50,426 nt of DNA from Prochlorococcus sp. AG-347-L21. GTDB lineage: Bacteria > Cyanobacteriota > Cyanobacteriia > PCC-6307 > Cyanobiaceae. Made by a program: the position numbers and the translations under genes. The stretch spans positions 1 to 50,426 of the forward strand of contig QCCQ01000009.1 in assembly GCA_003278875.1 (NCBI GenBank), read 5' to 3'. Below, one piece after another: positions 16,905 to 26,417 of the stretch. Position 1 is the stretch's first letter, and the number at the start of each line of letters is the position of its first letter. The notes under the pieces are model-generated. The model was not told the origin of the DNA. It did not search any database and saw only the letters and a program-made list of their open reading frames with translations.

Positions 16905-19181
16905 TTGAAGCCGGCAAGTAATCAGTTATTAAATATCTCCTACAAATTGGAAATTTTGCTTGATACAGGTAGTACTAATGAAAGCTTTTACTATTTAGAT
17001 GGAAATAATCTTGGGGCAGAAGTTGGAGATATTGTAAGTGTGCGACTGAGAGGGAGATTATTGAATGGGTTGGTGATCTCTAAAAAAAACTTTTCGAAAA
17101 TCAATAATGATGAAACAAATATTACTGGAGTAAAAAACATAAGATATTTGTTTGTTGAAAGTATTTTGCAGAAAAAAATAATTGATGACTCTTGGAGAGA
17201 ATGGATAGAGTCCCTAGCCTCTTTTTATATGGTTAGTAATTTAAAAATGTTAAAAACTGCATTTCCTCCTGGCTGGATCGGTAAATATAAGAATTTTTCT
17301 AAAGGTTTAAAAGATCAAATATGGATTGAAACTAAAAAAGAATTTGATATTGAGAAATATAAATTAACCAAAAAAGAATTTTTTTTAATGAATACTTTGC
17401 GTGAAAAAGGTAATTGGCAGAGTGAATTAATAAAGTCTGGTTTTAATTACACTCTTATTAACACAATGATCAGTAAAAATTACCTTGTTAAATCTAAAAG
17501 AAAAAAAAATATAAGTAGTAAATTAAATTCCTTTTTAAATGATCACATTGCAACGAAAAAACCAAATCTCACAATTGAGCAAAAAATTGCATTCCAGGAA
17601 TTTCAAACAATGAAACCAGGAGATGCATTACTAATATGGGGCGAAACAGGTTCAGGTAAAACAGAAGTTTATATGAGAATTGCTGAAGATCAATTTCTAA
17701 AGAAAAAAAGTTGTTTGATACTCGCCCCAGAAATTGGGCTAATTCCTCAACTTATTGATAGGTTTAGTAAGCGATTTAATAATGTCGTTTACGAATATCA
17801 TAGTAACTGTTCTTCCAGTCACAGAACCTTAGTTTGGAAGAAAATTATTAATGCTGATGAACCTCTAATAGTAATAGGAACAAGGTCCGCAGTTTTTCTT
17901 CCAATTAAAAATATAGGAATAATAATAATTGATGAAGAACATGATGTTTCATATAAACAAGATAGTCCTATGCCTTGTTATGACGCAAGAGAGATTGCGA
18001 TTGAAATAGTAAAAAGGAATTCTGCAAAGTTAATTTTTGGTAGTGCAACTCCATCAATGAAGACTTGGAAACAGTGTATTTTTGAAAAGAATTTTAAATT
18101 GGTAAGAATGATTCAAAGGATATCCAGTAATGAGATTCCTGAGATAAGAATTATTGATATGCGTGATGAGTTCAAGAAGGGAAATATGAAAATTTTTTCA
18201 AATGAATTATTACAATTGCTTCCTCAACTACGCTTAAAAAAAGAACAGGCAATAATTTTGATCCCTAGGCGGGGACACAGTGGATTTTTAAGTTGTAGAA
18301 ATTGTGGATATTTAATAAATTGCCCTAACTGTGACATTCCTTTATCAGTGCATCTCGGTTCACAAGGAAAAAAATGGTTAAGCTGTCATTGGTGCGATCA
18401 TAAATCGAGAATGATCAATCGTTGTCCAGATTGTAATTCAAATGCATTTAAACCTTTTGGAATAGGGACACAAAGAGTTATTGAGTTTTTAAATGAAGAA
18501 TTTCCTGAATTGAGAGTACTTCGTTTTGATAGAGACACAACCTCAGGAAAGGATGGGCATAGAGATATTCTTTCAAAATTTTCTAAAGGTGATGCCGATA
18601 TTCTTGTAGGTACACAAATGTTGGCAAAAGGGATTGACATCCCAAATATTACTCTTTCAGTAGTTATTGCAGCGGATGGATTACTTCATCGTCCAGATAT
18701 TTCGGCAGAAGAAAAATCATTACAATTGTTTTTGCAAGTAGCTGGAAGGGCAGGCAGGGCTCAAAAGAAAGGAAAAGTAATTTTCCAAACATATAAACCT
18801 AACCACCCAGTTATTTCGTATCTTCAGAAAAGAGATTATGAAAGATTTTTAATTGAAAACTCGAGATTGAGAAAAAATAGTAATTTGTTTCCATTTTGCG
18901 CGATTTGCCTGCTTAAATTATCAGGTGAAAATTATGAATTAACTGAATCAGTCGCAAATAAATTAGCAAAATATCTACTCAATATTTGTGAGAAAAAGAA
19001 CTGGAAATTGATTGGCCCTGCTCCTAGCATAATTGCTAAAATCGGTAAAAAATTTAGATGGCAGATATTAATACATGGTCCTGAAGGAACAAAAATACCT
19101 TTACCTGAAAGATCAATATTATGGAAACTTATTCCAAAAAATGTTTTTTTAACAATAGATGTTAATCCAGCTGAGTTGTAA
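16905..19181 (+). CDS. priA: Primosomal protein N' (replication restart helicase)
   Basis: 758 aa. Order: N-terminal DNA-binding domain (GDIVSVRLRGRLLNGLVI), Walker A GETGSGKTEVYMR, IIIDEEHD, GSATPSMK, then the zinc-binding insert with paired cysteines (CRNCGYLINCPNC, CHWCD, CPDC), and the C-terminal helicase motifs GTQMLAKGIDIPN and QVAGRAGRAQKKG. PriA reloads the replisome at stalled forks. The start is TTG 16905; the N-terminal conserved block begins within 20 residues. Its stop abuts the stop of the convergent DUF3153 gene. Confidence 0.97.
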   Translation: MKPASNQLLNISYKLEILLDTGSTNESFYYLDGNNLGAEVGDIVSVRLRGRLLNGLVISKKNFSKINNDETNITGVKNIRYLFVESILQKKIIDDSWREWIESLASFYMVSNLKMLKTAFPPGWIGKYKNFSKGLKDQIWIETKKEFDIEKYKLTKKEFFLMNTLREKGNWQSELIKSGFNYTLINTMISKNYLVKSKRKKNISSKLNSFLNDHIATKKPNLTIEQKIAFQEFQTMKPGDALLIWGETGSGKTEVYMRIAEDQFLKKKSCLILAPEIGLIPQLIDRFSKRFNNVVYEYHSNCSSSHRTLVWKKIINADEPLIVIGTRSAVFLPIKNIGIIIIDEEHDVSYKQDSPMPCYDAREIAIEIVKRNSAKLIFGSATPSMKTWKQCIFEKNFKLVRMIQRISSNEIPEIRIIDMRDEFKKGNMKIFSNELLQLLPQLRLKKEQAIILIPRRGHSGFLSCRNCGYLINCPNCDIPLSVHLGSQGKKWLSCHWCDHKSRMINRCPDCNSNAFKPFGIGTQRVIEFLNEEFPELRVLRFDRDTTSGKDGHRDILSKFSKGDADILVGTQMLAKGIDIPNITLSVVIAADGLLHRPDISAEEKSLQLFLQVAGRAGRAQKKGKVIFQTYKPNHPVISYLQKRDYERFLIENSRLRKNSNLFPFCAICLLKLSGENYELTESVANKLAKYLLNICEKKNWKLIGPAPSIIAKIGKKFRWQILIHGPEGTKIPLPERSILWKLIPKNVFLTIDVNPAEL

Positions 19182-20291
19182 TTACTTTGATGGAAGTTGC
19201 GGTAAATCTGAACCTAATTTAAATCTATAGAATCTTAATAAATATGCCAATGTTATAACTATTAAAATAATAGATATCCCAATCAAAAGTTTGTTGAGGC
19301 TCCAGAAATAAAATTCAAGACTATTTATCTGACCTTGATTTAAATTCCAAATTATTAAATTTTTTGTGATTTCTAAATTTGAATTATTTTTATCGGTAAG
19401 TATAGCTTTATTAGGGTGAATAATTTTGAAAATGAGTTCTAAATTATCAATACCTTCAATAGAAGGTAGATCCAAATTTAACCTGTAAAAGTATTTTTTA
19501 AAAAAAAGGAAGTTTTTTTGAGTAGTATTAATTTCTATATTTGTAGATTCTCCTGCTAACTCTCCAGCTGCATTTTGGGTGATTTTAAGAACTTGCTTTG
19601 TATCTTCTAAATTGAGATTTTTATGTTTCAAAGAAAAGGTTGATTCGTCTTGTTCAATTTCTGCGTCAGGAAAAATATCTTTCATCTTTTCTTCAAATTT
19701 TAATTGCCAAGGAAATTTCTTTATATATTTACTTTCTATCACTAAATTATTGGTTATTGAATCAAGTTCACTAAGGTCAAGAGTATTCTCAATTTTAACG
19801 CAGCCACTTAAAAGTGGAATTAATAATAATAGTATTAAAAAAATGATCAGTGAAAAGCCTTTCTGAAAGGGTTTTGTTTCACCAGTTGGTGTTTCAGTTA
19901 TATTAATAAATTTTTTTTTCTTCAATACTTCTCTTCCTTTGTGAAGCGAGTTAAGAGATTTTTTATTGAGAGATGGGTCGCTTTCAAACTGTACGTTCCA
20001 ATTTTCTGGCTTTTTAATATCAGGAGAGTCTATAACTTCCATCAAATATTTTGCATTTTCTCTCGTCTTATTATCGTAAGATTTTAGAAGTTCTTTACAA
20101 AACCTTTTAGCTTCCTCCTTTTTATTGATGCCACAAAGAGCAGTAATTAAGATTGTTCTTAAATTTACTCCCTCTTTGCCTGATATAGGGAATGTTTCGA
20201 TTATGGGCAAAAGAAATTCAATACAATAATGATACTCACCTTTAGTTAAAGCAAGTTCCGCTGTCTCTAAAACTTGCTCATAAGTTTTCAT
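19182..20291 (-). CDS. TPR-like / DUF3153 membrane protein
   Basis: 369 aa in two parts. Residues 1-100 are helical and TPR-like (AELALTKGEYHYCIEFLLPIIE, ALCGINKKEEAKRFCKELL). After a charged linker comes a membrane helix (FSLIIFLILLLLIPLLSGCVKI, near 145-168), a beta-rich DUF3153-type domain (ENTLDLSELD, TQNAAGELAGESTNIEIN), and a second helix near the C-terminus (LIGISIILIVITLAYLL). The domain between the helices is probably on the far side of the membrane. Function unknown. It lies 3 bp after argB, so probably one transcript. Confidence 0.75.
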   Translation of the reverse strand: MKTYEQVLETAELALTKGEYHYCIEFLLPIIETFPISGKEGVNLRTILITALCGINKKEEAKRFCKELLKSYDNKTRENAKYLMEVIDSPDIKKPENWNVQFESDPSLNKKSLNSLHKGREVLKKKKFINITETPTGETKPFQKGFSLIIFLILLLLIPLLSGCVKIENTLDLSELDSITNNLVIESKYIKKFPWQLKFEEKMKDIFPDAEIEQDESTFSLKHKNLNLEDTKQVLKITQNAAGELAGESTNIEINTTQKNFLFFKKYFYRLNLDLPSIEGIDNLELIFKIIHPNKAILTDKNNSNLEITKNLIIWNLNQGQINSLEFYFWSLNKLLIGISIILIVITLAYLLRFYRFKLGSDLPQLPSK

Positions 20292-20294
20292 GGG

Positions 20295-21146
20295 TTAGGC
20301 GACTATCATTGTACCTATTCCGGAATTTGTAAAAATCTCTAGAAGTAATGAATGTTCTATTCTTCCATCAATTATGTGAGCTGCTTTGACTCCTTGTGCT
20401 AAAGCTCTTATACAGCATTCAGTCTTTGGAATCATACCTTCAGTCACAATTTTTTTATCAATAAAATCTCTTGCCTCTTTGAGATTAGTTTTTTCAACAA
20501 GACTATTTTTGTTATCTTTTTCTTTTAAAATCCCTTGAGTATCAGTAAGAAGAATAAGTTTTTCTGCATTTATTGCAGCAGCAATTTCTCCAGCAACAAA
20601 ATCTGCATTGATGTTATGGGAAATACCCTCCAAAGTTGATCCAATGCTAGAAATAATAGGGATATATCCTTTAGAAATAAGAGGGTCTAATATTTCAGGA
20701 TTGATTTTTGTAACCTCTCCCACTAACCCATGGCTCCCATCTCCAAGTTCTCTAGATTGAATTAAGTTACTATCAAGACCTGATATTCCTACAGCTAAGG
20801 ATCCAGTTTTATTAATGCCTTTTACAATTTGTTTGTTAACCCTACCCATCAGAACCATCTCGACAATTTCCATTGTTTTTTGATCAGTAATTCTTAATCC
20901 ATTTTCGAATTGAGGAGATATTTCTAATTTCTTTAACCAATTATTAATCTCGGGTCCACCTCCATGAATTACTATCGGACAAACCCCAACGGTTGATAAA
21001 AGTGCAATGTCTCTAAAAAAAGCATTTTTTAAATTATCATTCTCCATAACAGAACCGCCATACTTGATAACAATTTTTCTACCTGAGAAACTTTGTATAT
21101 ATGGAAGTGCTTCGCTTAATATTGATACTCTTTGAGAATCATTCAT
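20295..21146 (-). CDS. argB: Acetylglutamate kinase
   Basis: 283 aa. Conserved blocks: [11 protein letters not shown], the nucleotide/substrate loop [30 protein letters not shown], and [14 protein letters not shown] near the C-terminus. It phosphorylates N-acetylglutamate in arginine synthesis; in cyanobacteria the enzyme is regulated by PII (GlnB) and arginine. The DUF2854 gene lies 64 bp upstream and the TPR/DUF3153 gene 3 bp downstream on the same strand. Confidence 0.98.
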   Translation of the reverse strand: MNDSQRVSILSEALPYIQSFSGRKIVIKYGGSVMENDNLKNAFFRDIALLSTVGVCPIVIHGGGPEINNWLKKLEISPQFENGLRITDQKTMEIVEMVLMGRVNKQIVKGINKTGSLAVGISGLDSNLIQSRELGDGSHGLVGEVTKINPEILDPLISKGYIPIISSIGSTLEGISHNINADFVAGEIAAAINAEKLILLTDTQGILKEKDNKNSLVEKTNLKEARDFIDKKIVTEGMIPKTECCIRALAQGVKAAHIIDGRIEHSLLLEIFTNSGIGTMIVA

Positions 21147-21210
21147 TATAAAAATTCATTAAAACTTGATTGAATTGAGAAATTAGGTTTTTACAAATAT
21201 ATCCTTATAT

Positions 21211-21741
21211 TTAATAAAAGAGAATAAAATCAAATTCTTTTTTATTATCGTCGATAATAAATTCTGATTCAAGACCTTTGACGAAAAATCTGTTTAATCT
21301 TTCTTGTTTCTCAATCCATTTTTCTAGAGGGACAGCGTTTAATTCGAAACGCATTCTGAGACCATTTCTTTCTTCCTTTGTAATTTCTTCTATTTCTTTT
21401 AGTTGAGGGGGATTATCCTCGTCCCACAAATTTAAAGATTCTAATGACGATTCAAGATGAGCTTTTATCCCATATCTCCATCTTGTAACATCTTTAACTA
21501 GTGCTGTTAATTCTTTTGGTCTATTAAATTTATTTGTCGCAAAATTTGTTTTGTCAAACAACTCTACAGGAGGTATTTCGGAAGTCTTTAAACCTAATCC
21601 AATTAAAAAAATAGGTACTCCATAAAAAAAAGTAGGTACACTTAAATTTACTGAGTCTGTAAAATAAGCAGTCATTCCAACAAAAGCTAATATACCCCCA
21701 GCTGTTACGATTAAGTTTCCAGGTGACAGGTATTTCTTCAT
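21211..21741 (-). CDS. DUF2854 membrane protein
   Basis: 176 aa. Two hydrophobic helices open the protein (SPGNLIVTAGGILAFVGMTAYF and PTFFYGVPIFLIGLGLK, the first counted as adjoining blocks), followed by a soluble domain with VTRWRYGIKAHLESSLESL and GLRMRFELNAVPLEKW. This matches the cyanobacterial and plastid DUF2854 family, of unknown function. It is divergent from the 60-aa orphan with 42 bp between starts. Confidence 0.85.
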   Translation of the reverse strand: MKKYLSPGNLIVTAGGILAFVGMTAYFTDSVNLSVPTFFYGVPIFLIGLGLKTSEIPPVELFDKTNFATNKFNRPKELTALVKDVTRWRYGIKAHLESSLESLNLWDEDNPPQLKEIEEITKEERNGLRMRFELNAVPLEKWIEKQERLNRFFVKGLESEFIIDDNKKEFDFILFY

Positions 21742-21783
21742 TTTGATTTAGTAGAATGAGTTTTAAATGGTCTAACAAGTATT

Positions 21784-21966
21784 ATGCAAGATCCTGATAC
21801 TGCAAATCAAGGAGATTTAATTTTTAAGCTTGATCAAGATAGAGCATGGCTATTAGAAAATCTTGATAAGGGTAAATGGCCAGAAATTAGATGCGAACTT
21901 GCCGCACTTGAAAGAAAAATTAGCAAGTTAATTATAAGTGTTCAAGAAAATAATGTTGATAATTGA
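21784..21966 (+). CDS. Small conserved-looking hypothetical protein, 60 aa
   Basis: 60 aa, soluble, largely helical and acidic (GDLIFKLDQDRAWLLENLDKG, split at Asp; then RCELAALERKISKLI). ATG 21784 is the only sensible start. Its stop is one base from the stop of the convergent ssb. No family recognised; codon use agrees with neighbours. Confidence 0.65.
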   Translation: MQDPDTANQGDLIFKLDQDRAWLLENLDKGKWPEIRCELAALERKISKLIISVQENNVDN

Positions 21967-21967
21967 T

Positions 21968-22393
21968 TTAAAAAGGTATTTCGTCAACTTCAGGTACTAA
22001 AGGTGAACTATCCCAACTGGAATTTTTGGTGCTTTCTTTTTTTTCAAATGAATTATTATTTTCTTTTTGACCAGACTCAATAACATCAACTGGCGATATT
22101 TGATGAATCTTTGAAGCTGTTAGTTCTGGTTGCTTTTCTTTCGTTCCGTCTTTTCTCGTGACAGAATTCATCTTTAGACGTCCCTCAATAACAATATTTT
22201 GCCCCTCCTTTAGTTCATCTACCATTCCTTGGGCAATATTTCCCCATCCTATGATCTTGAGATCTCTGGTTGGATCTTCACTACGTAATCCTTTAAAATT
22301 AACAATCATTTCTGCAATTGGAGTTTGGTTTTCTTTGGTATACCTCATTTGGGGAGCGCTATTAATGACCGCCTGAATTAAACAATGATTCAT
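21968..22393 (-). CDS. ssb: Single-stranded DNA-binding protein
   Basis: 141 aa. The N-terminal OB fold (residues 1-100) has VNFKGLRSEDPTRDLKIIGWG and NIVIEGRLKMNSVTRKDGT as adjoining conserved segments. A polar linker leads to the acidic tail PEVDEIPF, the SSB hallmark that docks partner proteins. It coats single strands during replication and repair. It is shorter than E. coli SSB, as usual in cyanobacteria. It is divergent from cobK with 28 bp between starts. Confidence 0.93.
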   Translation of the reverse strand: MNHCLIQAVINSAPQMRYTKENQTPIAEMIVNFKGLRSEDPTRDLKIIGWGNIAQGMVDELKEGQNIVIEGRLKMNSVTRKDGTKEKQPELTASKIHQISPVDVIESGQKENNNSFEKKESTKNSSWDSSPLVPEVDEIPF

Positions 22394-22421
22394 TACTTAC
22401 TTTTTAATTAAAGATATACTG

Positions 22422-23219
22422 ATGCAGAATCAAGGAAATTGCTATAAAAATGTTTGGATCCTATCAGGAACTTCGGATGGACCTGCAATAGCTAATAGGC
22501 TTCTTCAACTTAATTATTCAGTCTTTGCAAGTGTTTTAACTTATAAGGCAGGGCAAGCTTATATTAAAAATCCAAAGTTACATATCATTACGGGGAAATT
22601 AAATAATAAAGATCAAATAATTAATTTCATAAATAAAAATAAAATCACATGCGTTGTTGATGCTACTCATCCTTTTGCTGTAATAATTTCTAAAAATCTT
22701 AATAATGCTTGTAAAGAGATTAATACACCTCTTTTACTATTTGAAAGGAAATCTATAATAAATAACACTAATAATGTTTTTTATATTGATGATTTAAAGG
22801 ATATAAATAACGTTGATATTGAGAATAAGAATATTCTTCTTGCAATAGGCTCAAGATTCCTTAACGATACAGCTTGTTATTATATGAATTTTAAAGCAAA
22901 TGTATTTACAAGGGTACTTCCAACTTATGAGGGTATAACAAAAGCTTTTGGATCATGTATTGAAAATTCAAATATAGCGATACTTGAACCGAGTAAAAAT
23001 AATAAAAGCATTTTAGAAAAAAAACTTTGTGATTTTTGGGAAATAGATTATGTTTTATGCAGAGAATCGGGAAGTTATTCTCAGAAAAACTGGGAGAGTA
23101 TAGTTTCTGGAAGTAAAATGAAGTTATTTTTGGTTAAAAGGCCGAAAGTTAAAAATGATTATTCTTACTCTTTTGATCAATATCACAATTTGATAAATCA
23201 CATAATTAAAAAATATTGA
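22422..23219 (+). CDS. cobK: Precorrin-6A reductase (CobK/CbiJ)
   Basis: 265 aa. The N-terminal motif WILSGTSDGPAIANRLL and the central CVVDATHPFAVIISKN are diagnostic, and NVFTRVLPT follows. It reduces precorrin-6A (or the cobalt form) with NADPH in corrin ring synthesis. The upstream gap to ssb is only 28 bp, so the promoter must be compact or lie in ssb. cutA follows after 13 bp. Together with cobO it indicates own B12 production. Confidence 0.93.
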   Translation: MQNQGNCYKNVWILSGTSDGPAIANRLLQLNYSVFASVLTYKAGQAYIKNPKLHIITGKLNNKDQIINFINKNKITCVVDATHPFAVIISKNLNNACKEINTPLLLFERKSIINNTNNVFYIDDLKDINNVDIENKNILLAIGSRFLNDTACYYMNFKANVFTRVLPTYEGITKAFGSCIENSNIAILEPSKNNKSILEKKLCDFWEIDYVLCRESGSYSQKNWESIVSGSKMKLFLVKRPKVKNDYSYSFDQYHNLINHIIKKY

Positions 23220-23232
23220 TGTTTAATTCATT

Positions 23233-23538
23233 ATGGAAGTATTAGTTATGATCACAACTGAATCAAGTAACGCAAATGCTTTGCGAATGGCTAAATTACT
23301 AATACAAAATAAAATTGCAGCTTGTGTTTCGATAAAGCAAATTTTTTCAATCTATAAGTGGAATGATGATATTGAAGAAACTAAGGAGTTTGAAATCACA
23401 ATAAAAAGTAAACTAGAATTTAAAGATTGTTTAATTGATTTCGTAAAAAAAAATTCCACATATGATGTCCCTCAAATTATTTACAAAAAATACCATGCTG
23501 AGATGAAATATTATGATTGGTTGAATAAGACTATTTGA
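23233..23538 (+). CDS. cutA: CutA family protein
   Basis: 101 aa, the normal CutA length. Blocks: VLVMITTESSNANALRMAKLL, AACVSIKQIFSIYKWNDDIEE and YDVPQIIYKKYHAEMKYYDWL as neighbouring conserved regions. CutA forms a very stable trimer; a role in copper tolerance was proposed but remains uncertain. It follows cobK by 13 bp and is convergent with the PfkB kinase (6-bp gap). Confidence 0.93.
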   Translation: MEVLVMITTESSNANALRMAKLLIQNKIAACVSIKQIFSIYKWNDDIEETKEFEITIKSKLEFKDCLIDFVKKNSTYDVPQIIYKKYHAEMKYYDWLNKTI

Positions 23539-23544
23539 TTAAAT

Positions 23545-24546
23545 CTATTTTATTAACTCTTTAAGATCAATATCTGATCGAGATCCTAATTGTGTAATTA
23601 TTTGTCCCGCACAAATTGAAGCTATCTCTCCGCATTTTTTGAGGGAACAATTGTTTATTAATCCATGGATAAATCCTCCCGCATAGATATCTCCAGCTCC
23701 TGTAGTATCAATAATCTTGCCTTTCGTTATTGACTCAATTATTTCAACATTTTTTTTGTTAACGATCAGGGAACCATTGCTTCCAAGAGTTACTATGACT
23801 AATTCACATAAGGAAGATAGGTCATCTTTGCAGCTCGCTAATTTATCATTTTTAAATAGACTTAATACCTCGGATTCATTACAAAAAACAATATCTACAT
23901 ATTCATAAATTAATTCCAAGAAACTCTCACGATGTCTATCTACACAAAATGAATCAGACAAAGAAAGGATTATTTTTGTATTTGATTGTTTTGCAATTTG
24001 GGCGGCTTTAATAAAAGCTTTTTTAGCTAATTCGCTGTCCCATAAATATCCTTCTAAATATAAGTATTTACTTTCCTTAATTACAGTAAAGTCAATGTCT
24101 TTTGGTTCAAACTCTACAGATGCTCCTAGGTAAGTGCACATAGTTCTTTGTGCATCAGGTGTAACCAAAATGATTGAATGAGCTGTTGGAGCACCTTCAA
24201 TAGTAGGTGGAGTATTAAATATAGTTTTACTTTTTTTTATATCGTCAGAAAAGAAATTCCCAAATTGATCATTTTTCACTCTTCCTATAAACTGCACATG
24301 ATTGCCTAATTCTGCTAAAGAAACAACTGTATTTGCTGAGGACCCACCTGAAATTTGTTTGATTACTTTGCAATTTTCTAACAATCTCTGAGATTCATCA
24401 GAATTAATTAGATTCATTGATCCTTTATCCAGATTATTTATCTCAAGAAACTCATCTTCAATATTTACAATAATATCTACTATTGCGTTGCCGAGACCAA
24501 TGAGATCAACTTTTTTATGTTCAAAATGTCTAAAGGATTCCTTCAT
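23545..24546 (-). CDS. PfkB-family sugar/nucleoside kinase (adenosine kinase-like)
   Basis: 333 aa. N-terminal GLGNAIVDIIVNIEDEFL and GGSSANTVVSLAELG, plus the C-terminal PfkB signature DTTGAGDIYAGGF with catalytic Asp. The N-terminal glycine pattern and length resemble adenosine kinases, but ribokinase-type substrates are possible. It lies 15 bp downstream of purA on the same strand, which fits a purine link (inference). Confidence 0.9.
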   Translation of the reverse strand: MKESFRHFEHKKVDLIGLGNAIVDIIVNIEDEFLEINNLDKGSMNLINSDESQRLLENCKVIKQISGGSSANTVVSLAELGNHVQFIGRVKNDQFGNFFSDDIKKSKTIFNTPPTIEGAPTAHSIILVTPDAQRTMCTYLGASVEFEPKDIDFTVIKESKYLYLEGYLWDSELAKKAFIKAAQIAKQSNTKIILSLSDSFCVDRHRESFLELIYEYVDIVFCNESEVLSLFKNDKLASCKDDLSSLCELVIVTLGSNGSLIVNKKNVEIIESITKGKIIDTTGAGDIYAGGFIHGLINNCSLKKCGEIASICAGQIITQLGSRSDIDLKELIK

Positions 24547-24561
24547 TAATTTGGAACTAAA

Positions 24562-25944
<1,383 letters not shown>

Positions 25945-25953
25945 TGAATTGTA

Positions 25954-26391
25954 TCAACTTTCTCTTAGAACCATTTTTTCAGCAAGAGAAAATTCTTTGG
26001 TTAAACGCTCCTTAAGTTTATCTGGTAAAGGTCTACTTGCAAAGTTTTTGTAATGACCTGCCATAGCATTTAATGCTGTTTGCATTGTGGTAAATGATTG
26101 CGTTTTATTCACCATCCCTCTATTTCTATATCTGGAAATATAGTCAGTTATGAGTGTAAGAGCTTCACTTCTTATTTCATCTTTATTTGGAGAATCTTTT
26201 GGAGTATCAACAGCTGTTTGTAATGTTTTAACAACTGAAATTGTATCCTTTGTATAGTCACCTGTCATAGCGGTTTTTGCAGCTATGGAAGGGGAACTAA
26301 ATAGTGTAAAAACAACAATTAAGGATATTGCAAAAGATATAGCTTTGGTAAGATTCTTAAAAAATAATTTTGATGTCCATTTCAGTAACAT
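25954..26391 (-). CDS. psb27: Photosystem II assembly protein Psb27
   Basis: 145 aa from ATG 26391, supported by GGGAG about 7 nt upstream. A signal peptide (FAISLIVVFTLFSSPSIAA) is followed by the four-helix Psb27 domain: TGDYTKDTISVVKTLQTAVD, SEALTLITDYISRYR and LNAMAGHYKNFASRPLP. Psb27 binds CP43 on the lumen side during PSII assembly and repair. In Synechocystis the mature protein begins with a lipidated Cys; here no Cys follows the signal peptide, and cleavage looks like ordinary A-x-A. The gene follows proS by 26 bp. Confidence 0.95.
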   Translation of the reverse strand: MLLKWTSKLFFKNLTKAISFAISLIVVFTLFSSPSIAAKTAMTGDYTKDTISVVKTLQTAVDTPKDSPNKDEIRSEALTLITDYISRYRNRGMVNKTQSFTTMQTALNAMAGHYKNFASRPLPDKLKERLTKEFSLAEKMVLRES

Positions 26392-26417
26392 AACTTAGCT
26401 CCCAAAAAAAATAAGCC

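Noticed and set aside
20080..20291. Alternative reading of the DUF3153 protein as a plain lipoprotein
   Set aside because: The L-S-G-C box lies about 165 residues from the start, behind a soluble domain in one unbroken frame, so it is not an N-terminal signal as annotated.
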